This document shows positions 12,801 to 12,960 of a stretch of 12,960 nucleotides of DNA, one piece after another. Within the stretch, counting starts at the first letter, position 1. Every line of letters begins with the position of its first letter. The position numbers were made by a program, and so were the translations under genes. The stretch is from positions 1 through 12,960 of the forward strand of contig MNXL01000265.1 in the NCBI GenBank assembly GCA_001871755.1, read 5' to 3'. The notes below the pieces were generated by a model. That model did no database searches and was not told the origin of the DNA. It saw only the letters and a program-made list of their open reading frames with translations. Source of the DNA: Anaerolineae bacterium CG2_30_64_16. Lineage in GTDB: Bacteria; Chloroflexota; Anaerolineae; CG2-30-64-16.

Positions 12801-12960
12801 CCTATACATCCGCTTGCGCGTTTGCAGAGACCTGTGATTTTGGTAAACAGTCGGTAGGGCCACTTCTCTGCGGCCACTTCGGGCTTGGTCAAGCTTGTCA
12901 ACCTTACCCTACAGTGGCGATCCTTCTCCCGAAGTTACGGATCCAATTTGCCTAATTCCT

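Overview
The window reads as a chromosomal segment of a GC-rich bacterium. Its many short simple-sequence spacers (reiterated TAGATTGG, ACGTTTTACG-like and GACTCCTGACT-like strings), some running into genes, together with a fused alpha-beta glycyl-tRNA synthetase, suggest a filamentous Chloroflexota/Anaerolineae-type lineage. That placement is an inference from general appearance, not a tree. Every recognised gene lies on the minus strand, so transcription runs from right to left.

Right third (9.6-12.96 kb): the 3' part of an rRNA operon. The 3' portion of 23S rRNA is followed by a short spacer, 5S rRNA and a strong terminator hairpin. The 23S gene is cut by three group I introns at E. coli-equivalent positions 1917, 1931 and 1951. 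They leave micro-exons of exactly 14 and 20 nt, which match the E. coli coordinates 1918-1931 and 1932-1951. The 1917 and 1951 introns each encode a single-motif LAGLIDADG homing endonuclease. The 1931 intron has no ORF and resembles the 1917 intron. This is the most striking feature of the window.

Middle (4.3-9.6 kb): housekeeping genes. These are glmU (UDP-GlcNAc synthesis), a DUF21/CBS/CorC_HlyC membrane protein, cdd (cytidine deaminase), recO (recombinational repair), a MazG-type nucleotide pyrophosphohydrolase, and a small unknown protein translationally coupled to it. A 112-bp MITE-like element with perfect 12-bp inverted ends, an 8-bp flanking duplication and a branched fold sits between glmU and the CBS gene. 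A consensus-like promoter with a 12-bp palindrome precedes recO, and a terminator follows cdd.

Left (0-4.3 kb): a 1055-residue glyQS fusion. Both its alpha-beta junction and an internal loop of the beta part consist of in-frame simple repeats. It is followed by a DUF433-DUF5615 pair that looks like a type II toxin-antitoxin module.

A family of small (82-103 bp) elements with CCTAACCC...GGGTTAGG ends occurs at least five times, as two tandem pairs and one inverted single copy. They lie against the ends of glyQS, recO and the DUF5615 gene and supply a Shine-Dalgarno sequence and stop codons. No transposase for any of the small elements is present in the window.
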